Positions 50,116-59,492 are shown, numbered from the stretch's first letter. The stretch is DNA of 64,000 nucleotides from Psychrobacillus sp044762655 (GCF_044762655.1 NZ_JBIWER010000002.1:434001-498000), one strand, 5' to 3'. The notes: generated from the sequence alone by a model not told the origin. Program-made: numbers and translations.

Positions 50116-50850
50116 TTGGAAAGATTACAAAAAGTGCTTGCACATGCAGGTGTGGCATCGAGAAGAAAAGCAGAAGAAATGATTGCACAAGGTAAAGTGA
50201 AAGTAAATGGAAAAGTAGTAACGGAACAAGGGATTAAAGTGTCCGACAATGATGTAGTAGAAGTGGAAGGGGTAAAATTAGAAAAAGAGCAAAAAGTATA
50301 CTATTTATTATATAAACCACGTGGTGTGATCTCAGCTGTAACGGATGATAAAGGCAGAAAAACAGTAACAGATTTACTTCCCCATGTGAAAGAACGTTTA
50401 TATCCTGTTGGAAGACTGGATTATGAAACATCAGGTTTGTTATTACTTACAAATGATGGTGATTTTTCTTATGCACTAACCCATCCAAAATATAAAGTAG
50501 ATAAAACGTATGTTGCACGTGTAAAAGGACTCCCATTAAAGGAGCAGTTGCGCCCGCTCGAGCGAGGAATAGTTTTAGAAGATGGTAAAACAGCGCCTGC
50601 GAGAGTGAAGCTATTATCTTCCGAGCGTAAAGCAGACAAATCGATTATTGAGATTACCATTCACGAGGGGAAAAATCGACAAGTGCGTAGAATGTTCGAT
50701 GCAATTGGATTCCCAGTTCAAAAGCTAAAAAGAGAACAATTCGGATTCTTAACGCTTCATGGCTTAAATGCTGGGGAATGGAGAGAGCTAACTACACATG
50801 AAGTAAAACAAATGAGAGTGTTAGCAGAGACTGGTAAAATAGGTAAATAA
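50116..50850 (+). CDS. rluB: 23S rRNA pseudouridine synthase RluB
   Basis: A 244-residue pseudouridine synthase of the RsuA/RluB branch, which modifies 23S rRNA. The S4 domain is at the N-terminus (ERLQKVLAHAGVASRRKAEE); the catalytic aspartate lies in PVGRLDYETSGLLLLTNDGD. KNRQVRRMFDAIGFPV is the family C-terminal block. The start is TTG 50116 with GAGGTG six bases upstream, as the family begins with M-E-R-L-Q-K. Upstream ATG codons at 50089 and 50098 are not favoured. Confidence 0.95.
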   Translation: MERLQKVLAHAGVASRRKAEEMIAQGKVKVNGKVVTEQGIKVSDNDVVEVEGVKLEKEQKVYYLLYKPRGVISAVTDDKGRKTVTDLLPHVKERLYPVGRLDYETSGLLLLTNDGDFSYALTHPKYKVDKTYVARVKGLPLKEQLRPLERGIVLEDGKTAPARVKLLSSERKADKSIIEITIHEGKNRQVRRMFDAIGFPVQKLKREQFGFLTLHGLNAGEWRELTTHEVKQMRVLAETGKIGK

Positions 50851-50866
50851 ACCTGTGAGTTCACAA

Positions 50867-50890
50867 AGCCTTCATAAGTAAGGCTCTTTT
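50867..50890 (+). terminator. Weak terminator after rluB
   Basis: AGCCTT and AAGGCT with a seven-base loop, then CTTTT. A short stem, so read-through into resA is possible. Confidence 0.5.
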
Positions 50891-50948
50891 AAAATGTAAA
50901 TTTTGTTATAATAATTGATGATTATGAGTGGAAATGGAGTGGTCAAAG

Positions 50949-51485
50949 TTGGCACTATCTAAAAAAAGTCGATTTTATATGAGAACTGCTATATTAGGTG
51001 TGCTTGTAGTAGCAATTATTTTTACAGTTTATTCAAACTTAAACAAAGAAAAAAATGCTGTTTTACAAGTAGGAGATAAGGCTCCGGACTTTGTATTAGT
51101 TGATATGGATGGTACAGAAAGACGTTTATCTGATTATAAAGGTCAAGGGGTATTTCTAAACTTTTGGGGTACATGGTGTAAGCCTTGTGCAAAAGAAATG
51201 CCAGCAATGGACAGACAGTTCAGTGAGTTCTCAGATAAAGGTGTCCAAACACTTGCTATAAATATTGCAGAATCAGATCTTAAAGTAAATAGTTTTGCAA
51301 ATCGATATGGTTTAACTTTCCCAATAGCAATTGATCGCAACAAAAGTGTAATGGAATCATATAATATTGATCCGCTGCCAACAACTTTCTTGATCAATCC
51401 AGAAGGTAAGATTGAGAAAATTATTAAAGGTGAAATGACAGAAGAAGATATTACGAATTTTATGGATCAAATTAAACCTTCGTGA
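50949..51485 (+). CDS. resA: Thiol-disulfide oxidoreductase ResA
   Basis: A 178-residue membrane-anchored thioredoxin that reduces apocytochrome c haem-site cysteines outside the membrane. One N-terminal span (about residues 12-29), then the thioredoxin fold with Cys77 and Cys80 in WGTWCKPCAKEMP, and the glutamate at 83 that tunes ResA activity. cis-Pro is in DPLPTTFLI. The start is TTG 50949 with GGAGTGG; a GTG 21 bases upstream is an alternative. First of the resABC-resDE series. Confidence 0.94.
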   Translation: MALSKKSRFYMRTAILGVLVVAIIFTVYSNLNKEKNAVLQVGDKAPDFVLVDMDGTERRLSDYKGQGVFLNFWGTWCKPCAKEMPAMDRQFSEFSDKGVQTLAINIAESDLKVNSFANRYGLTFPIAIDRNKSVMESYNIDPLPTTFLINPEGKIEKIIKGEMTEEDITNFMDQIKPS

Positions 51486-51498
51486 AGGAGTCTTAAAA

Positions 51499-53157
51499 AT
51501 GGACAAGATAGTTTGTGCATGTGGAAATGTCAATCCAGCTGGAACAGCATTATGTGAAAGCTGTGGTCGTCCATTAAATGAAGAGACAAAAGAGAAAAAA
51601 ATTGTAGATATGCGCTATGAAGGATCTGCAAGACGGTCTCAAACGTATAATAAGACGATTATTGATAAAGTATGGAATTTCTTTTCCAGTGTAAAAGTAG
51701 GCATGTGGATAATTGTTTCAATTTTAGTTGCGGCTGCAATTGGTACTATACTTCCACAGGTATTTTATGTGCCAGCAACAAATGAAGCGGATATTGCAGC
51801 ATATTATGAAAGAATTTATGGTTGGTTTGGTACGCTCTATTATGAGCTTGGTTTATCAGACTTATATAGTTCTTGGTGGTTTCAGGGATTAGTTGGGATG
51901 TTAGGTATTTCTTTAGTGATTGCAAGTTTAGACAGAGTCATACCACTTTATAAATCTTTGAAAAAACAGAAGACGAAAAGACATATTAGTTTCTTAAAGC
52001 GTCAACGAGTTTATGGGATTGGTAAAGCGGAGGTAACAGAGGATTCTTTACTAAAAGCTGAAGAAAAGCTTAAGGCGCTCAAATATAATGTAAAACGCGA
52101 TGGGAATGCTATTTTAGCTGAACGAGGACGTTTTTCCCGCTGGGGTCCATACGTTAATCATTTAGGACTCATAATATTTCTTTTTGGTGTAATGCTCCGT
52201 GCACTTCCAGGTTTTTATGTCGATGAAACGATGTGGTTACGAGAAGGGGAAACTCTTTATGTACCTGGAACAAATGGTTATTTCTTGGAAAGTAAAGGTT
52301 TCATTTATGAGACTTACTCAAAAGAAGAGTCAAATGAAGTTTTTGGAGATGCAATTGATCGAGTGGGTACAATTGCAAAGAACTATCAAACAGATGTTGC
52401 CTTATATAAAGGCCCGGAAAATTCTGTAGCTGGGCATGCTGATGATTTAACATTTGAAAAAAATGCATCTATTCAAGTAAATAAACCGATTAAATTTGAT
52501 AACTTTTCTGTGTTCCAAATGGACTTCCGATTGGATGAATTAGCAAAGATGACATTCCAATTACAAGATAAACAAACACAGCAATCATTTGGAGAATTTA
52601 CAATAGACTTAGCAAATCCTCAGCCTCTTTATGAATTGAATGAAGGGTATAAAGTAGAGGTATTGGATTATTATGCAGATTTTACTGGATTTGAAGAAGG
52701 GGTTCCACAATCTCAATCACCACTTCCTAACAATCCTGCATTTTTAATTAAAATGTATAGTCCAGAATTTCCTAAAGGGGAAACTAGTTTTGTTATGATC
52801 AAAGAAACGGTTGAACCACTAGGGGAAAACAAACATAAGATTGCTTTCCAAGGTGTGGAAACAAGAGATGTATCTGGATTAACAGTTCGTAAGGATTTAA
52901 CTCTTCCACTTCTCGCTCTTGGCGGCCTAATCTTCATGATTGGTGTAGCGCAAGGGGCCTACTGGAATCACCGTCGAATCTGGATTCAATTATTAGAAGA
53001 TGGACAAACCGTTGTTGCAGCGCATACAAACAAAAACTGGTTAAGTGTGAAGAGAGATTTGGATGAAGTTTCAAAAATAGCTCATCTTCCTGAATATTTA
53101 GATCAAGATGATCTAGATTCTTTAGATGAAAAAGTGGATAAAGAGGAAGGGGTTTAA
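51499..53157 (+). CDS. resB: Cytochrome c biogenesis protein ResB, with N-terminal zinc ribbon
   Basis: A 552-residue System II haem-handling protein. It starts with a four-cysteine ribbon (CACGNVNPAGTALCESCGRP, residues 6-25). Membrane spans are at about residues 68-90, 120-143 and 217-236, then a large external domain up to about residue 450 and a last span near 465-485. With ResC it moves haem outward and joins it to cytochrome c. GAAGGAG precedes ATG 51499. Order resA-resB-resC is conserved. Confidence 0.95.
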   Translation: MDKIVCACGNVNPAGTALCESCGRPLNEETKEKKIVDMRYEGSARRSQTYNKTIIDKVWNFFSSVKVGMWIIVSILVAAAIGTILPQVFYVPATNEADIAAYYERIYGWFGTLYYELGLSDLYSSWWFQGLVGMLGISLVIASLDRVIPLYKSLKKQKTKRHISFLKRQRVYGIGKAEVTEDSLLKAEEKLKALKYNVKRDGNAILAERGRFSRWGPYVNHLGLIIFLFGVMLRALPGFYVDETMWLREGETLYVPGTNGYFLESKGFIYETYSKEESNEVFGDAIDRVGTIAKNYQTDVALYKGPENSVAGHADDLTFEKNASIQVNKPIKFDNFSVFQMDFRLDELAKMTFQLQDKQTQQSFGEFTIDLANPQPLYELNEGYKVEVLDYYADFTGFEEGVPQSQSPLPNNPAFLIKMYSPEFPKGETSFVMIKETVEPLGENKHKIAFQGVETRDVSGLTVRKDLTLPLLALGGLIFMIGVAQGAYWNHRRIWIQLLEDGQTVVAAHTNKNWLSVKRDLDEVSKIAHLPEYLDQDDLDSLDEKVDKEEGV

Positions 53158-53161
53158 CAGA

Positions 53162-54346
53162 ATGGATATGGCGTCTCTAAGTAGTAACTTATTATTTATA
53201 GCGTTTGTAGCATATCTAGTTGCTACGTTTTTGTTTGGAGGAGCAGTCAAATCTTCCAATGCTCAAACTACCAAGTCCTTTGATAGATGGGGTAAGTTAG
53301 CGATTACCGTTACTATTATCGGGTTTATAGCTAATCTTGGATACTTTATAACTAGATGGATCGCTGCAGGACATGCTCCTGTAAGTAATCTATTTGAATT
53401 TACTACAGCATTTGGAATGATGATTGTAGGGGCTTTTATACTTATTTACTATATCTATAAAGCACCTGCACTTGGCCTGTTTGCTTTGCCAATTGCGGTA
53501 TTAATCATTGCTTATGCAAGTATGTTTCCAAAAGAAATTTCACCGTTAATACCAGCTTTAAAAAGCTACTGGCTGACTATTCATGTAATTACTGCTGCTA
53601 TGGGTGAAGCGATCTTAGCGATTAGCGCTGTAGCCGGACTGATTTATTTGTTAAAAAATATTGACCTGACGAAAAAATCCAAAGAACGTTTTTGGATTGA
53701 AGCTGTCATGTACGTACTATTTATAGTTGTTGGATTTGTCGTGTCTACGGTATCGTTTTCCGTTGCAAACTACAGTGCGGAGTACACGTATATTAGCAAA
53801 GACGAAACACAACATACAATCGAATATACAATGCCAGCGCTTTTTGGTATGAATGAATCTGAAGCAATTACAGAGAATGCATTTGAACCATATGTAGAAA
53901 TGCCACCATTAGTTAATGCAAAAAAATTAACTTCAGTAGTTTGGTCTATTCTATTCGGCACAGTAATCTATCTATTACTTCGATTAATATTACGAAAACG
54001 TATTTCTACTTTACTACAGCCGCTCACGAAAAAGTCTAATTCTCAATTGATGGATGAGATAGGCTATCGCGCTGTATTAATTGGATTCCCAGTATTTACT
54101 CTTGGAGCTTTAATTTTCGCGATGATTTGGGCACATGAAGCGTGGTCTCGTTTTTGGGGCTGGGACCCGAAAGAGGTATGGGCACTTATCACTTGGTTAT
54201 TCTATGCTGTTTTCTTACACCTACGCTTAACAAAAGGCTGGCATGGTAAAAAATCTGCATGGTTGGCAGTAATCGGTTTCATCATTATTATGTTTAACTT
54301 GATCGCAGTAAATCTAATTATCGCTGGGTTACACTCCTATGCATAA
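53162..54346 (+). CDS. resC: Cytochrome c biogenesis protein ResC (CcsA/CcmC type)
   Basis: A 394-residue integral membrane protein with about eight spans. The haem-binding WWD-type motif is in WSRFWGWDPKEVWALITW near residues 335-352, and conserved histidines are in HVITAAMGEA, FLHLRLTKGWHGKK and the C-terminal GLHSY. ATG 53162 follows AAGGGG and begins four bases after the resB stop; it matches family starts (ASLSSNLLF). ResB and ResC form the haem lyase of System II. Confidence 0.95.
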   Translation: MDMASLSSNLLFIAFVAYLVATFLFGGAVKSSNAQTTKSFDRWGKLAITVTIIGFIANLGYFITRWIAAGHAPVSNLFEFTTAFGMMIVGAFILIYYIYKAPALGLFALPIAVLIIAYASMFPKEISPLIPALKSYWLTIHVITAAMGEAILAISAVAGLIYLLKNIDLTKKSKERFWIEAVMYVLFIVVGFVVSTVSFSVANYSAEYTYISKDETQHTIEYTMPALFGMNESEAITENAFEPYVEMPPLVNAKKLTSVVWSILFGTVIYLLLRLILRKRISTLLQPLTKKSNSQLMDEIGYRAVLIGFPVFTLGALIFAMIWAHEAWSRFWGWDPKEVWALITWLFYAVFLHLRLTKGWHGKKSAWLAVIGFIIIMFNLIAVNLIIAGLHSYA

Positions 54347-54370
54347 TAAAAATTAGAATTAGTGTAATTA

Positions 54371-54414
54371 GAAAGCTCTTAACTCTTTATATTACAGGGG
54401 GAAGAGCTTTTCTT
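54371..54414 (+). terminator. Terminator between resC and resD
   Basis: AAGCTCTT and AAGAGCTT with a 22-base loop, then TTCTTTC. A long loop makes it moderate, so resDE may receive read-through and also have its own promoter. Confidence 0.7.
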
Positions 54415-54476
54415 TCATTTTAGTAGCAGTAATTGTACAATATAAGTAGATGTTGATAGAAAGGTTTGATAAAACT

Positions 54477-55193
54477 ATGTCGGACACAATTAAACTTTTA
54501 GTAGTTGAGGATGAGGAACGTATTCGTCGTCTACTGAAAATGTATTTAGAAAGAGAAGGCTATGAAGTTGAAGAAGCGGAAAATGGAGAAGTTGCTTTGC
54601 AGCTCGCTTTGGAATTTGAATATAATTGCATCCTTTTAGATATAATGATGCCAGAAAAAGATGGCATAGAAGTGATGACAGAACTGCGCGTACACAAAGA
54701 AACTCCAATCATTTTATTGACAGCTAAAGGGGAAGAAGCTAACCGCGTTGAAGGTTTCGAACTAGGAGCAGACGATTATATTGTAAAACCGTTTAGCCCA
54801 CGAGAAGTAGTGTTACGAGTGAAGGCACTTTTGAAACGTACCTCAGTTGGTGCACCTATCCAGGGTACGTCTATTTCTAAGGAAATAGTAGTTTTCCCAC
54901 ACCTAACAATAGATCATGATGCTCATAGAGTTACTGCGGATGGTGTTGAAGTAGGTTTAACTCCAAAAGAGTATGAATTACTATACTTTTTAGCAAAATC
55001 ACCAGACAAAGTATTCGATCGTGAGCAGTTATTAAAAGAAGTATGGCATTATGATTTCTTTGGTGATTTAAGAACAGTTGACACTCACGTCAAACGGTTG
55101 CGTGAAAAGCTAAATAGAGTTTCCGAAAAGTCTGCTAAAATGATTGTAACTGTATGGGGTGTCGGATATAAATTTGAGGTTATCAATGAATAG
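54477..55193 (+). CDS. resD: Response regulator ResD
   Basis: A 238-residue OmpR-type regulator of anaerobic and NO-responsive genes. The receiver domain has the acid pocket in VVEDEERIRRLL, the phosphorylated aspartate at residue 55 (LLDIMMP) and the lysine in DDYIVKPFSPRE. The C-terminal winged helix includes LTPKEYELLYFLAKSPDKVF and DTHVKRLREKL. ATG 54477 is preferred over ATG 54450 by family length; neither has a perfect ribosome site (AGAAAGG lies 12 bases before 54477). It overlaps resE by eight bases. Confidence 0.96.
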   Translation: MSDTIKLLVVEDEERIRRLLKMYLEREGYEVEEAENGEVALQLALEFEYNCILLDIMMPEKDGIEVMTELRVHKETPIILLTAKGEEANRVEGFELGADDYIVKPFSPREVVLRVKALLKRTSVGAPIQGTSISKEIVVFPHLTIDHDAHRVTADGVEVGLTPKEYELLYFLAKSPDKVFDREQLLKEVWHYDFFGDLRTVDTHVKRLREKLNRVSEKSAKMIVTVWGVGYKFEVINE

Positions 55194-56970
55194 AATTTGG
55201 AATAGTGTTGTCGGGAAGCTATGGGGAACCATATTGCTTCTCGTCTTATTTGTGTTATTTATTGTAACCGTTTTATTGCTTGAATTTTTAGGAGATTTCC
55301 ACACAGAGCAGGCGGAAGAGTCTCTTCGTAAAGAGGCAGAAACTATTGGTAAAATCGTTGAGCAACATGACAAGGTGGAAGATTCTATTGAAATTATAGA
55401 AGATATTTTAGGGACAGAAACAAATACGTTAATTGTACGAAATTCAGGATCTGTATTCTTATCTGTCCATGAAGGACTTAACAAAAAAGTAGTGCAGGAA
55501 AAGATATTAGGTGATAAGGAATTATCTAAAATATATACATCAGATGAACCAATCGTGAAGAAAATGCTAATGCCTGCTATGCACAGTGAGGATCGGATGG
55601 AAGACTATATTATTCTAGCCACCCCTTTAGAATCCAATAAAAATATCCATGGTGCTGTATTTATTTATCAGAGCTTGGAAGTTGTTAGTAAAACTACAAA
55701 TAGTACAACAAAAATTGTTTTCTTATCTGGATTTATCGCATTGCTTTTAACTACGATGTTCACTTTTTTCTTAACCTCCCGGATTACTTTACCGCTAAGA
55801 TCTATGCGAGAAGCAGCGATTCAATTAGCTAAAGGAAATTTTGAAACGAAAGTTCCGTATCTTCAAAAGGACGAAATTGGAGAGCTAGGAATCGCTTTTA
55901 ACCAAATGGGGAAACAATTGAAACACCATGTGGAAGTCATTAACCAAGAAAAAGAGCAATTGGCGAGTATTTTAACTTCAATGACGGATGCGGTTATAAC
56001 ATTTGACACTAAATTTAAAGTTCAAGTTAGTAACCCCCAGGCAGATCTGTTATTCAAAAAGTGGTATGGGAATACTGGAGCAACAAAGGAATCGAAGTTA
56101 CCAGCTGAAATACACCATCTTTTAGAATACGTCTATGATGTAAATGAAGAGTTTGACGAAGAATTAGAGATTCAAGGCTCCTATTTTGCAGCATCTATTA
56201 GTCTTTTATACACAAGTGGTAATACAGTACGTGGCGCAGTAATCGTACTTCGTGATATGACCGAGCAGCATCGTTTAGACAAAATGAGATCAGATTTTAT
56301 CGCAAACGTCTCGCACGAGCTTAGAACTCCTATTTCGATGCTTCAAGGCTATTCTGAAGCAATAATAGATGATGTCGTAACAACCGAAGACGATAAAAAT
56401 GAAATGATTCGTATTATTTATGATGAGTCTAAGCGAATGGGAAGACTAGTAACCGAACTATTAGACTTGGCACGTCTAGAATCAGGCCATCTTAGTATAT
56501 ATAAAGAAAAGGTTGATGTAGTCCCAACTATTGAACGCATTACACAAAAATTTGATCAGGTGGCCAAAGAAAAAAATATTAAATTATCAATGGAGCATAG
56601 CTTAACTGAAAATATATCGATGGAACTTGATGAAGACCGAATGGAACAGGTGTTAACCAATTTAATAGATAATGCGCTTAGACATACAAAAGAGAGTGGT
56701 TCTGTTACTGTCCAATTAAGTAAGACAGCTACTCAATTAGTTTTAAAAGTAATAGACACCGGATATGGTATACCAAAAGAAGATCTTCCGTATGTTTTCG
56801 AACGTTTCTACAAAGCTGATAAGGCGAGAACTAGAGGGAAAAGTGGAACTGGCTTAGGATTAGCAATCGCAAAAAATATTGTAGAAAGACATGATGGTGT
56901 CTTAACTGCAGAGAGCGAGCTAGGGGTAGGTACTAACTTTATTATTCATTTACCGCTTAAAGATGTGTAA
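55186..56970 (+). CDS. resE: Sensor histidine kinase ResE
   Basis: A 594-residue kinase that controls ResD. Two membrane spans (about residues 10-35 and 180-203) bracket an external domain, followed by HAMP (ITLPLRSMREAAIQLAKGNF), a PAS domain (about 255-365), the phosphoacceptor histidine in DFIANVSHELRTPISMLQGY, and the ATPase domain with NLIDNALRHT and GSGTGLGLAIAKN-type boxes (KSGTGLGLAIAKNIVERHDG). ATG 55186 lies within the end of resD behind GAGGTT. Its stop codon overlaps the -35 of the sigX promoter. Confidence 0.96.
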   Translation: MNRIWNSVVGKLWGTILLLVLFVLFIVTVLLLEFLGDFHTEQAEESLRKEAETIGKIVEQHDKVEDSIEIIEDILGTETNTLIVRNSGSVFLSVHEGLNKKVVQEKILGDKELSKIYTSDEPIVKKMLMPAMHSEDRMEDYIILATPLESNKNIHGAVFIYQSLEVVSKTTNSTTKIVFLSGFIALLLTTMFTFFLTSRITLPLRSMREAAIQLAKGNFETKVPYLQKDEIGELGIAFNQMGKQLKHHVEVINQEKEQLASILTSMTDAVITFDTKFKVQVSNPQADLLFKKWYGNTGATKESKLPAEIHHLLEYVYDVNEEFDEELEIQGSYFAASISLLYTSGNTVRGAVIVLRDMTEQHRLDKMRSDFIANVSHELRTPISMLQGYSEAIIDDVVTTEDDKNEMIRIIYDESKRMGRLVTELLDLARLESGHLSIYKEKVDVVPTIERITQKFDQVAKEKNIKLSMEHSLTENISMELDEDRMEQVLTNLIDNALRHTKESGSVTVQLSKTATQLVLKVIDTGYGIPKEDLPYVFERFYKADKARTRGKSGTGLGLAIAKNIVERHDGVLTAESELGVGTNFIIHLPLKDV

Positions 56971-56991
56971 CAAAAATGTACTTGAAACGAC
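56966..56991 (+). promoter_or_regulatory. ECF (SigX-type) promoter for sigX-rsiX
   Basis: TGTAAC (56966-56971), a 16-base spacer and CGAC (56988-56991) match the SigX consensus. The -35 overlaps the resE stop codon (56968-56970). sigX starts 25 bases past the -10, so the sigma factor most likely drives its own operon. Confidence 0.85.
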
Positions 56992-57015
56992 TAATTAAAA
57001 GAACGGGGGGAGCCT

Positions 57016-57552
57016 ATGAATGACTCCGTTTTCCACCGCTTGTATGATTCGTATCATCAAGACGTTTTTCAGTTTCTCATATATTTAGTGAAAAATAGAC
57101 AAACTGCGGAAGACTTGGTCCAGGAAGTATATGTACGGGTACTCAGAGCTTATAGCAGCTTTGAAGGAAAAAGTTCAGAAAAGACTTGGTTATTTTCGAT
57201 TGCCAAAAACATAGCTATTGACCATTTTAGAAAACAAGCCGTTCGAAAGAAGAGGTTATTCGAATCATTTGATTGGGAAAAAATGCAGCTTGCATCTTCA
57301 GATATGCTGCCAGAGGATTTAGTACAGCTGAGTGATGAGATGAAAACATTATTAACAGCTTTAGACGATTGTACCGGAGATCAGAAAATGGTCATTATCA
57401 TGCGCTATTTCCAGGAACTTTCGATTGCAGAAACGGCAGAAATTTTAAATTGGTCTGAAGGGAAAGTGAAGACTACGCAACATCGTGCAATCAAAGCACT
57501 TCGCATGCGGTTATCTGATAAGCAAAAGGGGGCAGATGTTCATCATGAGTGA
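57016..57552 (+). CDS. sigX: ECF sigma factor SigX
   Basis: A 178-residue extracytoplasmic-function sigma factor. Region 2 is YDSYHQDVFQFLIYLVKNRQ followed by AEDLVQEVYVRV and WLFSIAKNIAIDHFRKQ; region 4 is MRYFQELSIAETAEILNWSE followed by GKVKTTQHRAIKALR. In B. subtilis SigX governs cell-surface charge genes. The location after resE and the matched promoter support the name. CGGGGGG precedes ATG 57016. rsiX overlaps its end. Confidence 0.94.
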   Translation: MNDSVFHRLYDSYHQDVFQFLIYLVKNRQTAEDLVQEVYVRVLRAYSSFEGKSSEKTWLFSIAKNIAIDHFRKQAVRKKRLFESFDWEKMQLASSDMLPEDLVQLSDEMKTLLTALDDCTGDQKMVIIMRYFQELSIAETAEILNWSEGKVKTTQHRAIKALRMRLSDKQKGADVHHE

Positions 57553-58792
57553 GAAAAAAACAGAAGATCATATACTAGATGAGCTATTAAATAGTATGCC
57601 TAAGTTTACAGATAAACGCTCGAAGGATGAAATATACCAACAAGTAAAGTCGGTAATGGAAACTCAAGAGAAATTGGAAAAGAGAAAACATATTGGAGCA
57701 GCTGTAAACAAGTGGTTGCCATTTATCATATCTGTAGCTTCCGTATTAATTTTAACAGTTCTGGTTTCTTCTTATATTAATAACAATTCAAATTCTACTG
57801 CGGATAAGGCAATTGAGTCTTCAACGGCAGAGGATAAAATGACAACTACGGAAGAATCAGAGGAAGCAGCTTTTCAGGAAGTAGGAGAAGAAAATTCTAA
57901 CGAAATGACAATGATGACTAAAGACGCGTCAGCTTCTTTAGAAATAGTTCCGTTCGATAGCTCTTTTACATCTGTTTATGACAATGAATTAAACGGGGGG
58001 ACAGTATTTCATTTCTCTATGCTAGAAAATGCTCTTTCTGTTCCAATCACAATTGTAATCCCTAAGGAACAAATCGACATGGATTTTCCTAACTATACGC
58101 CAAATAGCTTGGAGCTGTATGAAAGGTATGCATTTGAGATTGATGAAACTGCACTTGGATTCCAAGAATACCATCCATACAAAGGTAACTTTTTAGCAGA
58201 AGGTAAAATGTTAAAGCATTTCTTGCCATTGGATCATGGTTACGATACGGCTCCAGGTACAGCAGCGCCTTATATTTCTTCTATCAATGAAATTTTTACT
58301 GATTTTGATTTTTTAGCAAGAGTAAATGAAGATGGATCACCGATTGAATGGGATCAAGTAGGAACTTTGACAGAACCTTTAGCACTTCAAGGTATAGAAA
58401 TTAAGGCAAATTATTTTGCATATAAGGCTTTTAATGGAGAAACCTATTTAACTCCTAATTTCAATAAAACATTCGATACACTTGAAGCAGCTTTGATGGA
58501 AATGAAAAATCCTGAAAATGATATTTATACTTCTGTTATCCCGAATGATGTGAACTTTACAGTACGGGACGATAAAGGTTATGTAGTACACTTCGGTGAA
58601 CCACTAAACTTGGAATCATTAGAAGCGAGTGAGGCATCTCGATTGATAGAAGGCTTTTCATTAACAGCTGCGAGCTTCAATCATTCCATCAAATTAGAGA
58701 ACGTCGTACAGGAAAATTGGAAGGGCATCGATTTGACGAAACCACTCCCTATACCAATCGGACCGAATGGTTTTAATATGAAAGCTAATTAA
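57545..58792 (+). CDS. rsiX: Anti-sigma X factor RsiX
   Basis: A 415-residue membrane-bound anti-sigma factor. The N-terminal 60 residues are cytoplasmic (MSEKKTEDHILDELLNSMPK), one span lies near residues 57-77 (WLPFIISVASVLILTVLVSS), and the large external part begins with a serine/threonine/glutamate-rich linker. It is expected to hold SigX at the membrane until a signal releases it. The start is uncertain: ATG 57545 is used; ATG 57536 adds three residues and is nearer to AAAAGGGGG. It overlaps sigX by eight bases. Confidence 0.88.
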   Translation: MSEKKTEDHILDELLNSMPKFTDKRSKDEIYQQVKSVMETQEKLEKRKHIGAAVNKWLPFIISVASVLILTVLVSSYINNNSNSTADKAIESSTAEDKMTTTEESEEAAFQEVGEENSNEMTMMTKDASASLEIVPFDSSFTSVYDNELNGGTVFHFSMLENALSVPITIVIPKEQIDMDFPNYTPNSLELYERYAFEIDETALGFQEYHPYKGNFLAEGKMLKHFLPLDHGYDTAPGTAAPYISSINEIFTDFDFLARVNEDGSPIEWDQVGTLTEPLALQGIEIKANYFAYKAFNGETYLTPNFNKTFDTLEAALMEMKNPENDIYTSVIPNDVNFTVRDDKGYVVHFGEPLNLESLEASEASRLIEGFSLTAASFNHSIKLENVVQENWKGIDLTKPLPIPIGPNGFNMKAN

Positions 58793-58798
58793 ATATCG

Positions 58799-58835
58799 AA
58801 AAAACCAAGCTTACGGATTTGAGCTTGGTTTTTTT
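58799..58835 (+). terminator. Terminator after rsiX
   Basis: AAACCAAGCT and AGCTTGGTTT around a ten-base loop, followed by seven T residues. Confidence 0.93.
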
Positions 58836-58884
58836 GTGCTTTAGGAACTATAAAATCTTTGATATGAGGATAACTTCTACAAGT

Positions 58885-59010
58885 GATTCTCGGTCCAGAC
58901 TCCAGCATCTAGCCCCACCGGGGTCGCTTCAGACTTGCGAATAAAGGCACATAGCGCTATTATTGCAATTCTTCAGCGCTTTTCGGTGCTAACCTAGGCG
59001 CTTGCTTTAG
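58885..59010. repeat. Putative dispersed intergenic repeat
   Basis: The stretch begins GGTCCAGACTCCAGCATCTA, contains CCCCACCGGGGTCGCTTCAG and ends with CAGCGCTTTTCGGTGCT and AGGCGCTTGC. It is GC-richer than its surroundings, has no reading frame, and closely resembles the short CAGC-TAGCCCC-GTCGCTTCAGAC repeats I know from Bacillales genomes. Only one copy is visible here. The AT-rich bases from 59011 to 59205 show nothing else. Confidence 0.6.
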
Positions 59011-59205
59011 TAACGAGATAGCCCCAAAACGCCATGTGTAGCTTTTAAATTGGGAGGATAGCCCATCACCACTACAAAGTAGCCCATAAATATAAGTTCA
59101 TAGCCCATAACCTATTTGCAAACAGTTCTATTGCATATATTGTAATTGTTTGATAAGATATTATTAATTCAAGATAATATCTTGAAGGACAACAAAATAT
59201 TGATT

Positions 59206-59333
59206 CATCTTCGGGGCAGGGTGTAATTCCCGACCGGCGGTATTAGAAATTTTATTTCTTCAGCCCGCGAACCTTAACAGGTTGATTTGGTTAAATTCCA
59301 AAGCCGACAGTATAGTCTGGATGGGAGAAGGTG
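59206..59333 (+). ncRNA. FMN riboswitch (RFN element)
   Basis: All conserved blocks are present in order: TCTTCGGGGCAGGGTG, AATTCCCGACCGGCGGT, AGCCCGCGA, GATTTGGTTAAATTCCAAAG, CCGACAGTATAGTCTGGATG and the closing GGGAGAAGG. It binds FMN and lies about 160 bases before ribU. The closing GGGAGAA can pair with TTTCTCCC at 59393-59399, which overlaps the terminator, so control by FMN-dependent termination is likely. Confidence 0.97.
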
Positions 59334-59396
59334 AAGGTGCAGTCGTTTTTCGTATGCTTATATACGGATACGCTTATTTAAGTGTACCTTGTTTCT

Positions 59397-59428
59397 CCCT
59401 TGAACTTTTGTTTGTTCAAGGGATTTTT
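59397..59428 (+). terminator. Riboswitch-controlled terminator before ribU
   Basis: CCCTTGAAC and GTTCAAGGG form a perfect nine-pair stem with an eight-base loop, followed by ATTTTTT. It lies between the FMN aptamer and the ribU start and is expected to form when FMN is bound. Confidence 0.93.
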
Positions 59429-59492
59429 TAAGTATACAAACGGTCTGAACCTTTCTTCTTGTGGAGTGAATCGCAAAAGGAGAGAGGATTTT

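Noticed and set aside
51517..51576. Four-cysteine ribbon at the ResB N-terminus as a novel fusion
   Set aside because: I recall a similar cysteine-rich start in ResB of other Bacillales, so it is probably normal for the group.
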